Source: Diatrype stigma
Taxonomy: Eukaryota > Ascomycota > Sordariomycetes > Xylariales > Diatrypaceae
Reading direction: 5' to 3'
Assembly: GCA_022225965.2 (NCBI GenBank)
Contig: JAKJXP020000063.1
Coordinates: 186,001-250,000 of the forward strand
Length of the DNA stretch: 64,000 nt
The notes under the pieces were generated by a model that made no database searches, was not told the DNA's origin, and saw only the letters and a program-made list of their open reading frames with translations. Positions within the stretch are counted from its first letter, which is position 1. Each line of letters begins with the position of its first letter. Shown piece after piece: positions 37,189-49,967 of this stretch. Both the position numbers and the translations under genes were made by a program.

Positions 37189-39178
37189 TTAATCCGCCTT
37201 TTTCACCGGAGAAGTGTGAGAACTTCCATGTTCACCCAGAGGAGAGTTCACCTGGATCGTAACACCCTCGTCATCCTCCGAACCATCCTCCGAAGTGGCA
37301 GTGTTGACATTGGCAACACTGCTTGGTCTATGGAGGGATGGTTAGTCTCAGCCTTGGCGACCATGAGGGCCGCGAAAATGGCGAGGGGCATGGTAGTACT
37401 CAAGTGTGGAACTTCCTGCACGGCTCGCACCCCCATTTCGGTAGCCATAGCTGGGGCCTCGAGTAGACCTAGAGAAATGGTATCAGTGAACTGTCACGAG
37501 TTGCCCAGGGGGGGTTATCATACGCAGCAGGTCTGAAACGGGGCTGGCCGTAGATGGTGGCGTGCATGCCAACAAGAGGAGTGCCATAAGCACCGACGTT
37601 GTACTCGTTCGTGCGGAATTGTCGACGCTCCGAGGTGATGCGTTTGAGTTCCTTCTGACTTGGGGTATCAGCATAACGAACCTGCAACGCTAGACCCTCA
37701 TCGCCGAGTTTGTAGCCCGTAAAGTCCTTGATGACTTGGTCACAAACCGCACGGGACTCGAAACTACACGTCTGTTTAGTTATATATACACTTGATCAGG
37801 TCTGGATACTCGACTTACCGTGCGAAGCCAACGCCACGGCTGTTACCCAAACTGTCTCGCAGGATCTTGCTCGACAAGATGTTGAAGCCGAGGAAGACGG
37901 CACCAAGTTCCTAAGTCACACATGTCAGCTGGTATCCAAAACTGCCAACGGGAGAGATCCATACAATCTCGGTCAAAGACTTGGGCAGATTGGAAAGGTA
38001 CAGATTGGTAGACTGCTCGTCACCTTCAGCCTTGAGCCGCGAGTTGAACGACTCCTGGAATCGGTTAGTCCGGCGACGCAAAGGGGCCACTCCAGACACC
38101 GGGTTTCTGCTGACTCTGGCAAACCCGACTTCATATCCCAGTTGGAAAAAGCCACGAATGCACGTCTCAGAGTCCTGAATGTTCATGAATTTGGCGAACC
38201 CGAATCTGTGTCATATTAGCGAAGCATCCAGGGGAAGGAGGGAACATGTATAGAAGCCTACCCCTTGCAAGCACCTGTCGCATTATCGATGATAGCCTTG
38301 GAAGTTTCGACCTGACCAAAGCGTTCTGCGTACTTCTTCAGAGTTTCGTCATCAGTAGTGGGGTGGAGCCCACGGATATAGACATTGCGATTGCCCGGGA
38401 TTGCGTTGACCAGGCTCTGCTCGAGAGTCTTCATATTCTCCTGTGGGGTAAAGACAGCAGGAACCGCAGGTGGAATCGCCGGGTCACGCTTGAGAAGTGC
38501 CTCAAGATCGGTGTTGAAGACGTTGGTGACCGGAAAGAAGCCCTTGGGAATCTGAACAGTCCCATTGGCAACCTGCTGCGGGGACGGAGTGGTGTAGGTA
38601 GATCTCTCTGAAACGGCCACGTGGGTGTTCTGGTCACGAGTAGCCACGCCACCGAAGAAGGGCGTAGCTGGGGTTGACTCTGTGGTCGAGTAGCTAGATC
38701 GTCGGTTCTCAAGACCGGGGACTTCATGGGAGCCCGTGTCAGAGCGCTCCGGGACTCCAGCGCGGCCTGTTTGAACAGGCACAAACTGCATAGGCATGCC
38801 CATGGGGGGAGCTACTCCGTGGACATACGGATGGCCGTATACAGCAGATGGGTTCTCCGGAACCTGGCCATAGCCAGTGAAAGCAGGCACGCTAGCCGGT
38901 GGATAGCCCACAAAGTAATGTCCCTCGGGCGTAACATAGCCAGGGGGCACCATGGCGTTGTGGCCATGGATACCAAGACCTCCCATCTGGTTCACAACGG
39001 AGTTTATACCATTGTCAGCAACACGGTGGGCTGGCATCATGTTTGCGCCACTGATGTTGTGGCCACCAGAAACCTGGGCAGCCAGGTAGGAGGCAGGGAT
39101 GGCGCTATTGGCGTTCGGCATAGCTCCGTGAGTACCGGCGGTGTACTTCTTGTCGGGATCGTTATAAGACACAGCCAT
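37189..39178 (-). CDS. RNA-binding protein with two RRMs, RBMS-like
   Basis: Predicted post-transcriptional regulator of 545 residues. Reverse-strand exons are inferred at 39178-38262, 38205-38115, 38054-37965, 37910-37819, 37763-37524, 37468-37400 and 37327-37189. The N-terminal 255 residues are low complexity, rich in Gly, Pro, Asn and aromatic residues. RRM1 has RNP2 VYIRGL at 266-271 and RNP1 KGFGFAKF at 305-312. RRM2 has RNP2 LYLSNL at 354-359 and RNP1 RGVGFARF at 391-398. The pair arrangement, including the linker ESFNSRLKAEGDE and the segment ADTPSQKELKR after RRM2, resembles the animal RBMS/MSSP proteins and their fungal counterparts. The first five exons rest on conserved sequence. 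The last junction (donor GTACTA at 37399, acceptor at 37328) is chosen because it yields an acidic Ser-rich tail and a normal intron length; it is less secure. The ATG directly follows a CAG acceptor, which suggests an intron in the leader. Target RNAs are unknown. Confidence 0.9.
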
Positions 39179-40700
39179 CTGATTGAAAAGTCATGATCAG
39201 TGATGCTCAAGCAAACGTGTATATGGTGCTGTGGTTGAACTAAGAGCAAATGTGGTATGTACGAGGATATGGGGGCGGTATTTGGAAGAGAGAAGGACCT
39301 CGGAATTCATAGGGATAATAGTAATGAAATCTAAGACATGGAGTGGCTCTTGGGGGCATGGACAGCGGTTGTGAATAGCTGGTGGGATTGAGGTTGGAAT
39401 AACATGAAAATGAGGACGGTTTGAAGTGAGGCGAGCAATAGGGTAAGTATGTCATGGTACCATCCAAGCTTCCTTCCAGCATCCCATTTCTCCCTTTGGA
39501 GTAGTTCATTGGGAGGAAGCAGAAGTCATTTGCACCTGGGTTCCGAGGGTTCCTCCAATCATTCAATTAAGATTGGGGCAAGGCAGGACAGAAATTGTCA
39601 AAAGCAAGGGGTCGCCGATGGACAGAGGATAATGAGGCTTCAGGTGGACGCATGGGGATTGGAAGAGATGTCGGGAGGTGTAAGATTTCCGTGAATCACA
39701 ATCTAGGATCACCAATGAACCTGGTGGTGCATGCCAACATACATACCTTGTGCAGAAACCAAGTTCAGCAGGCGTAATCAGAATGGAGATATGATCTAGA
39801 GATGGTCAGTTGTCTACAATAGTAGGGTCAATGACAGCATAGCAGGGCCACAACTTGGTGGTCGAAGGGGAGTGAAGTATGTGTTAGAAAGGATCGGGAC
39901 AGGTATCGACAATTGCTGGAAGAGTGGATATGACAAAGCATGAGAATGTCGGCAGTGGTAGATAGACGGTCATCAATGAGGAGGGTTACTATCTGTTAGG
40001 TTAGGTGGCCATGGAGTGTTGCCGACGACTGAATGGGTAGCAATGTGGAAGTTGGGTGGAACTGGGATGGACAGTGGGTAACAAGAGCGTCTGATGCAGA
40101 ATATTGTAATCCTGCTCAAGATTCCCCCACCACATGGTCTAGGTGCCGATAACAATGTTGTAGGATTTACAGACCTTGCAGGGTCTGACCGTGCCAATGC
40201 CGTGTTACCAAGACAGATGTGGATGAAGCGAGCGGTCACGAGTAAAATAGAGTAGCTAGAAAGCAAGATGAAGGGAAGGATTGAAGAGACCGTGATGATG
40301 AGAGGGTGCTGGATGAGTTGATGCTTATGCTGGAGTGGTAAGGAAGAGAGGATGGAGGACATCGGCGGGTCTGCGTTGGGAGGAAGCAGATAAGGTCACA
40401 GATTCAGGATTACTAACCGAAGGCCTCTAGAAGGAAGGCAGGAACCTTGGAGATAGGCAGGCAAGCTTTAGGTAGAAACCGATCCGTAGGTAGCTTCCGG
40501 CAATGTCGGCAGTGGAGATGTTGATGTTGCAGGTTTCCAAGCCCTGGAGATGGAGCTGTAGGAAGGCGCCTTCAAGACAGTTCAAGATGTGATGATCGAC
40601 AATGACGAGGATACTCAAAACCGAGGCAAGTGAGGCTACCAGTATTGCAGACCAAGAAGGAGGACTGCAAAGAGTGGACAGGGAAGACAGGTAAGCCACT
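39179..40700 (-). other. Probable long spliced 5' leader of the RNA-binding protein gene
   Basis: On the reverse strand this stretch is pyrimidine-rich and has no conserved coding sequence. An intron of 568 nt is plausible from donor GTATGT at 39746 to acceptor CAG at 39179, directly before the start codon. Several upstream ATGs open frames of 60-130 codons, for example one starting at 40362. Extent and splicing are inferred; transcript data would be needed to fix the 5' end. Confidence 0.4.
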
Positions 40701-42780
40701 TGCAATGTGGTTTGGGAGATGGAGGAAGCCGATCCGATGATAGGAAGGGCAGAAGGAAGGGCAGAAGAAGGAAAACAGGTAGGTGGGTGGTAGTAATGGA
40801 GAAGGTCGACGGTAAAAGTAGCAGGTACGGAGCTGATTTAGTTGTAATTAACCTAGGAAGGCTGGCTGCGTACCAGATGGTACATACAATATGCTACATA
40901 CCTGCCTAAGCGTCGATATTCACTTTTTAACCGATAGATAACAATGGAATAATGGATTAATCAAGTGGTTGCCCAGCAGGATATCTCGTAGACTGGAAGG
41001 AGCGAATAGGCTAGCCTATAAGTATGCTTAGATTAAGCAGGAAAGTGACGTCGATGTCGGCACTCCAGTTGTTAAGGGCCAGTATGTCATGGCCACGGCC
41101 CTGGTTCACACCCTCGTGCCAGGTACCCAGGATCCTCGGAAGCCAAGTATATAGGTACCTAATGTCATATATGTCTGGCACGCTGGGGAACTGACAGAGA
41201 TATCAGCAAGGTGGCTGATCGACTTGAACTCCTATCCAGTGTTGTTGACTGGATAGCATCAACAATAGGAACGCCCAGGTGTTTCTCCTATTGCCCCTAT
41301 TGTGCACAGCAACCCCTGACCAGCACTCTAGGAATACCACCAGTAGCCGGGCTGCCGGGGTGGTGTTGACTCAAGCAGCCGATGACTTTGTATACTGCAG
41401 ACAGCATAAGGCATGCGAAGAATAGACACGAGCTATTGGGTACTACGCTGGTAGAAACGGATGTGGTGCATGTCCATTTGCCTTAAAGCAGGAAGTTAGC
41501 CTTAATACTATGGAAATGGGGTAGAACATAATACATTACACACCAACGCTAGACCTCAGTGCTTAAGCAACAGTATTTTATATCCAATGCTACTTCCAGT
41601 ATTCTATTGGTATACTCTTATAGACGGCAGCGATGATGGCTCGTGATTTCACTTTCAAACTAGTTGTAGCATAATAACCAAGTAGAAATCGTATGGTGCG
41701 TCTTCAAAGAGACCTTCAGCATAAAGGAGAGAAGTTTACATACTATGTGAATGACAACGATGGAGGACGGATACTGCATGATAAAGCTATCACCGGAGTG
41801 CTGGTCGTAGGGAAGAGATATCATGCAAAGGCATATTCATTATTCATCGAAGTTCCAGATCTTGTGGGCAAAGGGAAGGAAAAGGGTTAGTTATATGTTG
41901 TTAGTCCATGATACACATGGTAGCTAAACGACAAGGAAACATGCTATCAACACAAGACTACAGCAGAAGTCAGCTCTTGGAAACGTGGTAGGGTGCTTCT
42001 ATATAAGCCTACTTTCCCGAGGGACCCTTCTTCCCTCCCACCCCAGCTGATAAGAGGTTATGGTTCACGAGTGTCGTGGGGTTCATGATTAGTCTAGCCA
42101 TTGGTTTGAGACATCATCTAATGATTACCGACAATTATGATTAGGAATAGCTTCGGCTCTTACATCTCAAAGAGCCTTCTGCACGAGTATTCTGCTAGTA
42201 GCCTAGTAGCCTGCCTTGGACTTACCTTGGCTTATCAAGGGATGTAAGAAGGTACTATTAACGCTGGTCTCATATCAAGCTCGCTGTCTTAGACTGTTAA
42301 GACAGACCAATATAAGCGCATCGATAATCGAGACAGAATGAGTATTGGCCCTATTGGGTTATCGTCCGAAAAAATGCCTAACCCCCTATTGGCTTCTTTG
42401 AATCCCAGCTATCAACAGCACAACATCTTCGACGAGTATTATTTCATTACCACCTCTGTCAATAAAGCAGAACACAATCACGTACTATCATAGGGTTAAA
42501 GATTTAGGTGGGCAGCTTCATAAGTGGAATGTACTTTTTAAAGTAGGTAATCTATCGGTTCATTACGATTTATATACGACAATATGTTGAAGGGCCACGG
42601 GATTCGGTGGGATTGGCCAGAATATGTGTTAAGTTCAGATGAAGGGCCATCTAGTGTTCGCCCATTCCCTGGAAGATCAAATTAAAACCTTCCCCATGAC
42701 TCCGACCGACAAACCATCCGTTTATATGTAAGTGCACATAAATCGCTCGCATTGCTGACTATAGAAAAGCAACGTCTGCA
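40701..42780. other. Intergenic region downstream of the P450 reductase
   Basis: AT-rich, with no recognised gene. One 65-codon frame at 41693-41890 (+) has fairly protein-like composition but no recognisable motif and no supporting context. Confidence 0.55.
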
Positions 42781-45104
42781 TCATGACCAGACATCCTCCT
42801 GTAGAAACGTTAGTAATCGGAATGATGCCAAGCAATTGAATTATATCTACAGTCTGGCAAAACAGAGAGCAAGACAATGTGCTGATAGGCGGGGTTTGAT
42901 GAAAGGAGCGATGAGGGTGGTGACAAGGTTGGTGCTGATACTGGTGATGGTGATTGACACCTATGGTAATGGGTCGGGATGGTTACGTACCTGGTATTGG
43001 TTTGCGGCTCTCATATTCTTCACGATCTCCTCTCCCTTGGCTTCGGGAAGGCCCCGTTGCTCCGCAATGATTTGCGCCAGCACCGTGTTTACCTCCCGGG
43101 CCATGTTCGCAGCATCACCGCATACGTAAATATAAGCCTTCTTTTCCAACAGCTCGTTAACCTCTTGTGCACGTTCCTTGAGTCGGTGCTGAACGTAGAC
43201 TTTGTTTGGGCCCTCCCGAGAGAATGCGGTGACCAATTCGAAGTTGTCGCCAAGCACCTTCTTGTATTGCTGCGAGATGGTCAGAAAAATGCCAAGAATA
43301 CTGTGGGTTGGAAAATACATACCTCCCATTCGGACTCGTATAAGAAATCTTCATCCCGCTTCCTGCATCCGAAGAAAAGTATGGTCCGGCCAACGTTCTG
43401 ACCAGATTCGGCCAACTTCGCCCGTTCCTGCACAAAGCCACGCATAGGCGCCACACCAGTGCCCGGTCCGACCAAGATGACAGGTTTGGAAGGGTCAGAA
43501 GGCAACCTGAAGTTTGAATGACGGACATGGACCGGGACATGGATTCCATCGTACTTGTTCCTTGGGCCCATAATTTCGTAGGTCTGGCCGAAAGGTTCGG
43601 GGTTCGGGTCGCCGTTTTGCTTCTGCTTGAGCGCAAGTAGGTAGTTGGTTGCGACGCCCTTGAAGGGATCGGAGCGGCCTGGGATATGTTGGTTCTCGAC
43701 GATGGCAGTGATGGAAATCTTCTTGGGCTGTACTTCGGACGACGAAGAGATAGAGTAATAGCGCGGTTGGAGCTTGGTGAGACCCTCGATGAAAGCCGAG
43801 AAGGGAATGTTACCCCACGTCTTGCCACCGCTGACAACGCTGAGCGTCCGGGCAATGTTGTAGTGGTTCTTGCTGATCTTATCGTGGAAGTAGTCCTTAT
43901 CATCACCGAGCTTGGCCATTTCCGCCTTCACGTCATCGTCAGGCGCAAAAGCAGCTAAAGTGCCCAGAAATTGTCGAGAAACAGGGGCGCAGATCTCCAA
44001 GTGATACCGAATGATAGCGTCGTATGTTGTGGGAGTCGGGAAAGGGACCTTAGCGGTAGGTTCGAGTGCCTTGACGCTGATCACGGTATCCTTCTTGTTT
44101 TCCAATTCCAGGATTCTGAGGAACTCATCGACTTCATGCCCCGGGTTGGTTGGCCAGATTGCAATGTGATCACCAGTAGTGTACGATAGGTTAGATCCGC
44201 TGATATCAACTTCCATGTGAAGGCAGTTCCTGTCCTTGACCGTGAATAGTTCCCGGGACTCAGCAATTGGTGCGATATACGGGTTGTGAGCGTTGAAAGG
44301 ACCTTTGGCAGCGCCTTCTAGATGCATCTTGTTCGGTTCGCCTAGGTATACTTCGGGAGAGTCCTTGGTGAGGTTATCCCGCTCGACGATACCGAAGATG
44401 GGCTCATAGACGGCTTCTCGCTCTTCCAAACCCATCTTTTCAGCAAGAGCAGCCCACATAGGGTCCTTCCATGCCAAAAAGTCCTCTTCCATGGTACCAG
44501 CACCATCGTCACCTTCTCCGGCCGCGCCGATTCTCTTGGCACCAAGTTTCTCCAAAGCCTTATCCACGTTGCGAACCATCGAGTTGTAGTGTTCATAGGT
44601 GTTATTACCCAAGCCGAAAGCGACGTAGTTGAGATTTCCGAGGGGCGGGTCTGCACCTTCAGAGAAGGACACGTCGTCACCAATAATGAACTCGTAGAAG
44701 TCGACGGCATTGTCGGTAGGCTCGCCCTCACCGTAAGTGGCGAGAACAAACATGACGACTTTGTCTTCGGGGATCGCATCGAGGTTGTCGTAGTCGTAGT
44801 CTTCCAGATCGGCCACCATGGTCTCAAGACCGTACCGACTCTTGCCTTCCTTAGCCAGTCGAGATGCGTAGTCCTCGGCAGTACCGGTTTGTGAACCGTA
44901 AAAGATGATGCAGTTTTTGCCACTCTCCTCCATCTTCTCCAAGATGTTTCTCGTCTTGCCTGCCTTGTTTCCATTTGCATTCGCGAACGAGTTGGCGTAC
45001 GGATCTTTGGTTATGCCCCATAGCTTGCCTTTGGTGAAATAGGCAGTGGTAGCGACGAGGATGACGGAGAGGACGATGACGTCCAAAGCATCGAGTTGAG
45101 CCAT
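42781..45104 (-). CDS. NCP1: NADPH-cytochrome P450 reductase
   Basis: Membrane diflavin reductase of the endoplasmic reticulum. It passes electrons from NADPH through FAD and FMN to cytochrome P450 enzymes such as the sterol 14-demethylase, and to other acceptors. Reverse-strand exons 45104-43323, 43269-42991 and 42798-42781 give 692 residues, the normal fungal length. An N-terminal membrane anchor is at 7-23. The FMN-binding flavodoxin domain has SQTGTAED at 71-78 and ATYGEGEPTDNA. The FAD domain has RYYSISSS from Arg448. The NADPH domain has GPGTGVAP from 546, GCRKRDEDF and YVCGDAANMAREV, and the chain ends DVWS. Trp691 is the aromatic residue that stacks on FAD and governs nicotinamide access in this family. 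The last exon is only 18 nt and codes just for EDVWS, after a 192-nt intron. The fungus-wide single-copy character is family knowledge, not shown here. Confidence 0.98.
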
Positions 45105-48100
45105 CTTGAGGGACTGCGCGCGACTCGCTTGTCCCAGTATTCACTTCGTATCTGCTGGTGGGCGAGATTGTGCACGAATTGTGTAGGTTGTGCGGGTTGT
45201 GCGGGCTGTGCGGATGCGGACTGCGGTGACGGCGTACACGATGGGCGGGTCCGTGGCACGAGAGAATATGTGGCAAGAGCCCGAGGCTGAGGCTGAGGTA
45301 TCCGGGATTGGTGCTCGTGCGACAGCGTTGGACACAGGCCTGTCGAGGTTTCTAGAATGGAAAGCGTACCGAGGTGGCTAATGGTGGCGTTCGAATATTA
45401 TCCCGAGTGAGGTTCGCTTTGGGGAACTCCCGCCGATCATGGACCCCAAGGAACCACCAGCTCACAAGATTAATGGCACAATAGAAAAGACCAAAGAAAG
45501 CTCGGATGAGATAGACTGATAGATAGACTATGAAATAGAACGCAAGGGATTGCTACGAGACAACCAGTCCGAGCTTGGCTTAACACTAAAGCTCCCAAAG
45601 ACCCATGAAGGGGAAAGAAAGTTCACAGGAAGGAAAGTTCATAGGTTGGTAAGAAACGAAGTAAAGAAGGGGGGAATCAGGCCGAACTTCTAAGCCATCT
45701 TACCACGTACTATGTATGCAGAGGCAAATGCTCAAGTCAGTCGGACGAGTGATTAGGAGAGGAAACGATTAGTTTTATTGTATGGTGTGGCAGTGTGGCC
45801 CAGTGGCCTTCGGGGCCCTTCGGGGCTACAGGACCCCGGTGGTTGTTAGCGTCTATTAACTACCTTTTTCTGGGTACTACATGTATGTAACTGCCAGGTG
45901 GTATGTACATACAATAACTACATGCTATTTCAAGGTTCTTTTTGCAGGTAGCGTAGAAATATGAGGAATATCCCCATTGCAATGGAGCCTTGCAATGGAC
46001 CTCCACGTGCAGTGCTTCAGGGCCAAGAGGGCCTTGGATGCATGTTTCATACGATTTACAGAGGGGATTTAACCACTTAGTCCAGGGATTTGGGTAAGAT
46101 GTCGTGAGGCTCATAGGACGCTAACTGAATAGGCCCTGGAATGTGCCTGAGGTGACTAACTAGAAAAGTGCCTCTTCTCAACTTTCCATCCCGAAAATGA
46201 GCCAACACGAACGTTGAAGTCCCGAAGTTTAGTGATGTTGCCTGTCTCCAACTCTCAACTGTAAGTGCCTAGCGCTAGGGACTTGAGCCGGTAGCCACAA
46301 CGACCATTCCTGTGTGAATTCCTTATGTTCACCAACTTCTACCAGCTTCTACCATGTTGCAGGAGCTGCATATCGGGCCAACAAGCACCCGACTCGGAAT
46401 GAATACAGAGAGGTAGGTAGTAACCTCCTCTTGCTCCTGGAGTCATGGCGGCATGACCTGAGGTTGTGCCCGAGCCGAGCACCAGTGAGCGGCTAGCCAG
46501 CTAGCCGGCCATACATAAGGATTTATATACTACCTATGTATGCAGTTGATGTTTATCTTATCTGGGGCTCTGCCACGTTATTCGTTAGTAGTGTTCGTAG
46601 ACATCGCCTATCCTGGTAATTGTCCACAGGTGTCACTTCACCCGCGTGATCGGAGGCGATGGAACCTTAAGAAGCCGACATATCGGGAGCATACCATCCC
46701 TATGCAGATAGGTAGGCCCCCTTCCCGCTTGCACTGACCCTGATCTATACAGCAATGTTGAATCGTGTGGGCAAGGAATATTTGCGGTATGATGTTGAGA
46801 AAAATAACTAGGTAGGTAAGCAACTACTATGTATGAATGCATGTTAATATGCACGCTGACATGTTCCACAACAATATCATACGGTTCGGTTCATACCTAT
46901 GTACTCGCATACCTACCGATGATACCTACTATACCCGGGCAAAAGTAGGTAAATAGGTAGAGACACGGTCAAGCCATTAGGTAATACTGATCCTTTAGAT
47001 ATCGGTATTTGCTGGGCGCAACATGCTCAACGTCTTGGAAGTGTCCGGGATATCCTGATAGAGTAAAACCGGTTCACAACTACTTTGCAACGAGATCAAG
47101 AAAACAGCCCTATGATTCTGTAAAGCGGGCAGGAGGGATAACTATAGCACGGGCTATTTCGACAAGGTTGTTTTCATACTGATACACACACAGTCTTCAT
47201 TCAAAGGATATCCTATCGGAGAGGGCAAAATCCCATCCCAAGATGACAGATAAGCTCTACCAAGTCATTCTCTGAGGCTTGCTACGCTAATCGTATATCC
47301 TTGCTAGGCAGCTAGGTACATGCCCACCTATTTATGATTGCCCATTAAACAAATTCTTGCATACGTCCGCCTAATATTGTGGTGATCTGTTAACAGTTAC
47401 GCAGGGCCCATGTATACAATAGTAGTCTAGTACATACATATAGTCTAGTACATACATAGACAGGTGGGCAATCATGAAGTGAGATGAGGCTGCGGATGCG
47501 GTGGGTATAGCAAGAAATGACACTAGTTTGGCAGTTCGGGATAGTTGTCAAGTCATACCATATATCGGGAGGTCCGACCTAGTTGATATGCCAGAGGATC
47601 GCTATGGTCTGGTTCTCCTGTACGGTCCACGGCCCTCATGAATCCCGAGCGGGTGTGTTCCTGTGCCATAGATCGGACGCGAGTCTTTGATCATCACTGC
47701 GTACTCGGGGCTGTCGGGATCACGCGAAAGTGGTACGGGTGCGAGACCGGACCGGCCGACGTGACATCTTGAAAGTGCCGCAAGCGCTACCACCTGGGCA
47801 GTTACTACATGTAGTTACCTGTGGGCCCACCGGTAGATGGCCCACCTCATTTGCTCAGCTGCGGGTAACTGCAATGGTAACACGTGACTTAGGATAACTA
47901 ACTTATATCCGGAGGATCTGGAGAATCTGAATTGAATTACTTGCATAACACTTGCATAAATACATAGGTATAGTACCTACTTCGTATTCGTATGTGCGTC
48001 CCAATTCAATCCCCTGCAAACCGTATTGTCACTTAGCAAGCAATTAACTACGTACATAGTAGCTAGGTTTTCTAAAGGCGTCCCGAATACTGATTGGCTA

Positions 48101-48903
48101 GAAAGAAGCAGGGGAAGGTTCCTCAAGCTGTTTGAATACAGAATTGCCTGGAAAGATTCCTAAGGAACCCGTTCCTATTGTTCCCGACTGCCCATTGTTC
48201 CTATAGCTTATCAGTGCCCTCTCCGGCATTCACTTTCCGCCTTATAGCCTATCTCTGGATTCCTACCATCAACGAAGATCATGTTGTTCCCATGCCGCAG
48301 AGCTGTACGTCTCATCGAATGGATGCGAAAATAATTGACCTATGTGATTTGCGAAATCCAAAGACGGACAAGACGGGAATCAAATACGCGATTCGCTGAA
48401 TGAACACTCGGCCTACAGAACGCCAGCTTCGTCCGCTGTGTGATTACGTGCAAGGACGACCATATACGCTACCACCTGAGGCTTACCCAGGTATGCCAAC
48501 CATAACCCTCTTGACAATAAGGAACACTCAGTTTTGAAGAGAGAACATGCGACGCCCTGTGGAAACGCTTCGTATCGTACAAGTAAGTTGCGGATATATA
48601 AGTAAATCAGATGATACACAAGATTTCGCGGTAGTGCCGCGCATGGCGACCTCCTTTCCCCCCAACACCCCAGCCCGCCCTAAATCCCCAACCGAAACCC
48701 CCAGCATCCCATATATGCAATGCAATGGCCCAAGGAGCCGTGGAATATATACAAGCGAAAAATAAACAGAAGAACGAAAAGGAACGTGAGGACAGGTTGC
48801 AAAGGCAACCAACCCCCATCCCTTTTCTCTCATCTCAGGGGTAAGTATGAGACTCATGATGACGATCGTGATGATAAAAACAAGATACGAGACTTTCCCT
48901 CGT
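45105..48903. other. Intergenic region between the GH16 and P450 reductase genes
   Basis: Upstream flank of the reductase and 3' flank of the GH16 gene. No convincing frame is seen. A perfect 18-nt tandem duplication lies at 47423-47458. Short TACCTA/TAGGTA words recur here as in the other gene-poor stretches. Confidence 0.55.
47423..47458. repeat. Perfect 18-nt tandem duplication
   Basis: Unit TAGTCTAGTACATACATA at 47423-47440 is repeated exactly at 47441-47458. Non-coding. Confidence 0.9.
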
Positions 48904-49967
48904 CTACGTGCTCCAAGCGGCGACGTACGCGATCTCCATGTCGACGGCCTCGCCGCCGACGGTGCCCTCGTCGGGGGTCGTGGCACCGCCCGAGATGCCG
49001 TTGGGGAAGCCGCCGCCGACGGCGACGTTGAGCAGGATCATCTTGGGGTTGGCGCTCAGGGCCTGCCAGACGGCCTCGTTGCTCTGCAGCTGCGCCGGGC
49101 CGATCTGCCAGCTCAGCTGGCGGTCGACGTAGAAGTTGAGGCTCTGCTGCGTCCAGTCGGCCGCCGACCGGTCGATCTCCGCCGCGATCGTGTGCCACTC
49201 GCCCCGCGTGAAGGGCGCGCTCGACCCGATCCCGTTGAACTCGTCGCACACGCCCCCGGGCGACTGGTCGCAGTGCACCGTGTGGTACACCGTGCTCACC
49301 CCGTTCGCCGTCTCCAGGATGTCGATCTCCCCGATCGACGGCCACAGGTCGTGGTTGTCCCGGAACTCGCTGCCCATCATCCAGAACGCGGGCCAGACTA
49401 TTATACGCAAGGTAGTTAGCGGATTGCGCGTTAGTAGCAACTGGGGCTCCTTTCTACACTAAAGGGGGGTGGGGGGACAGTGAGAAAGAAGAGAGAAATA
49501 AATGACGTACTGCCCATCTCGGACCCCTCGGCCATGTTGGGGGAGCCGACCTTGACGTTGGCCTCCACCCAGAGCTTGCCGCCCTCGGGCGCGGCGAAGT
49601 CGACGGCGGCCGTGCTCTCGATCCGGGCCGAGGTCCACTGGCCGCCGTTGTTCTGGGGCGTGATGACGAGGTTGCCCTCGGCGTTGATGTTGATGTTGGT
49701 CGGGTCCTGCGTGTAGGTCTGGATCTCGCCCGTGCCCCAGTTCGCCGGGCCGTTGGGGTAGGAGGTCCCCAGGTCGTACGTCCACGTGTTGGTGTCGAGG
49801 GCTCCCGCCGAGAAGTCGTCGAGGAACAGCTGGTTCGTGTAGCCCGGCGGGGGCGCCGTGTTGTTCTGCCGCACCTGAATCAGGTGGCCCGTCGCCCGGT
49901 TGATCGGCTTGGCGCAGGCGATGCCCGAGAGGACGGCGAGCGCCGAGAGGATGGTAGACTTAGCCAT
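48904..49967 (-). CDS. Secreted glycoside hydrolase family 16 enzyme, likely endo-beta-1,3(4)-glucanase
   Basis: Predicted extracellular beta-glucan hydrolase of 316 residues. Reverse-strand exons 49967-49511 and 49397-48904 are joined over a 113-nt intron (donor GTACGT, acceptor AATAG), which restores the segment GIWPAFWMMG. A signal peptide covers about residues 1-19 (AVLSGIACA), perhaps followed by a short propeptide ending near KPINR. The GH16 catalytic signature EIDILE is at 176-181, with Glu176 as nucleophile and Glu181 as acid/base in the family mechanism. Other GH16 features are the WGTGEIQTYT segment and VGGGFPNGIS near the end. The chain ends soon after the fold, with no GPI-attachment tail and no carbohydrate-binding module, so a soluble secreted enzyme is likely. 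It could serve in wall remodelling or in use of external glucan; the sequence does not decide. Codon use is strongly GC-ending. Confidence 0.93.

Noticed and set aside
41693..41890. 65-codon frame with protein-like composition
   Set aside because: Too short and without motif, splice partner or context to call as a gene.
43157..44980. Long open frames in other frames over the P450 reductase (for example 43157-43906 and 44342-44980)
   Set aside because: Shadow frames of a well-supported coding exon; they carry no domain of their own.
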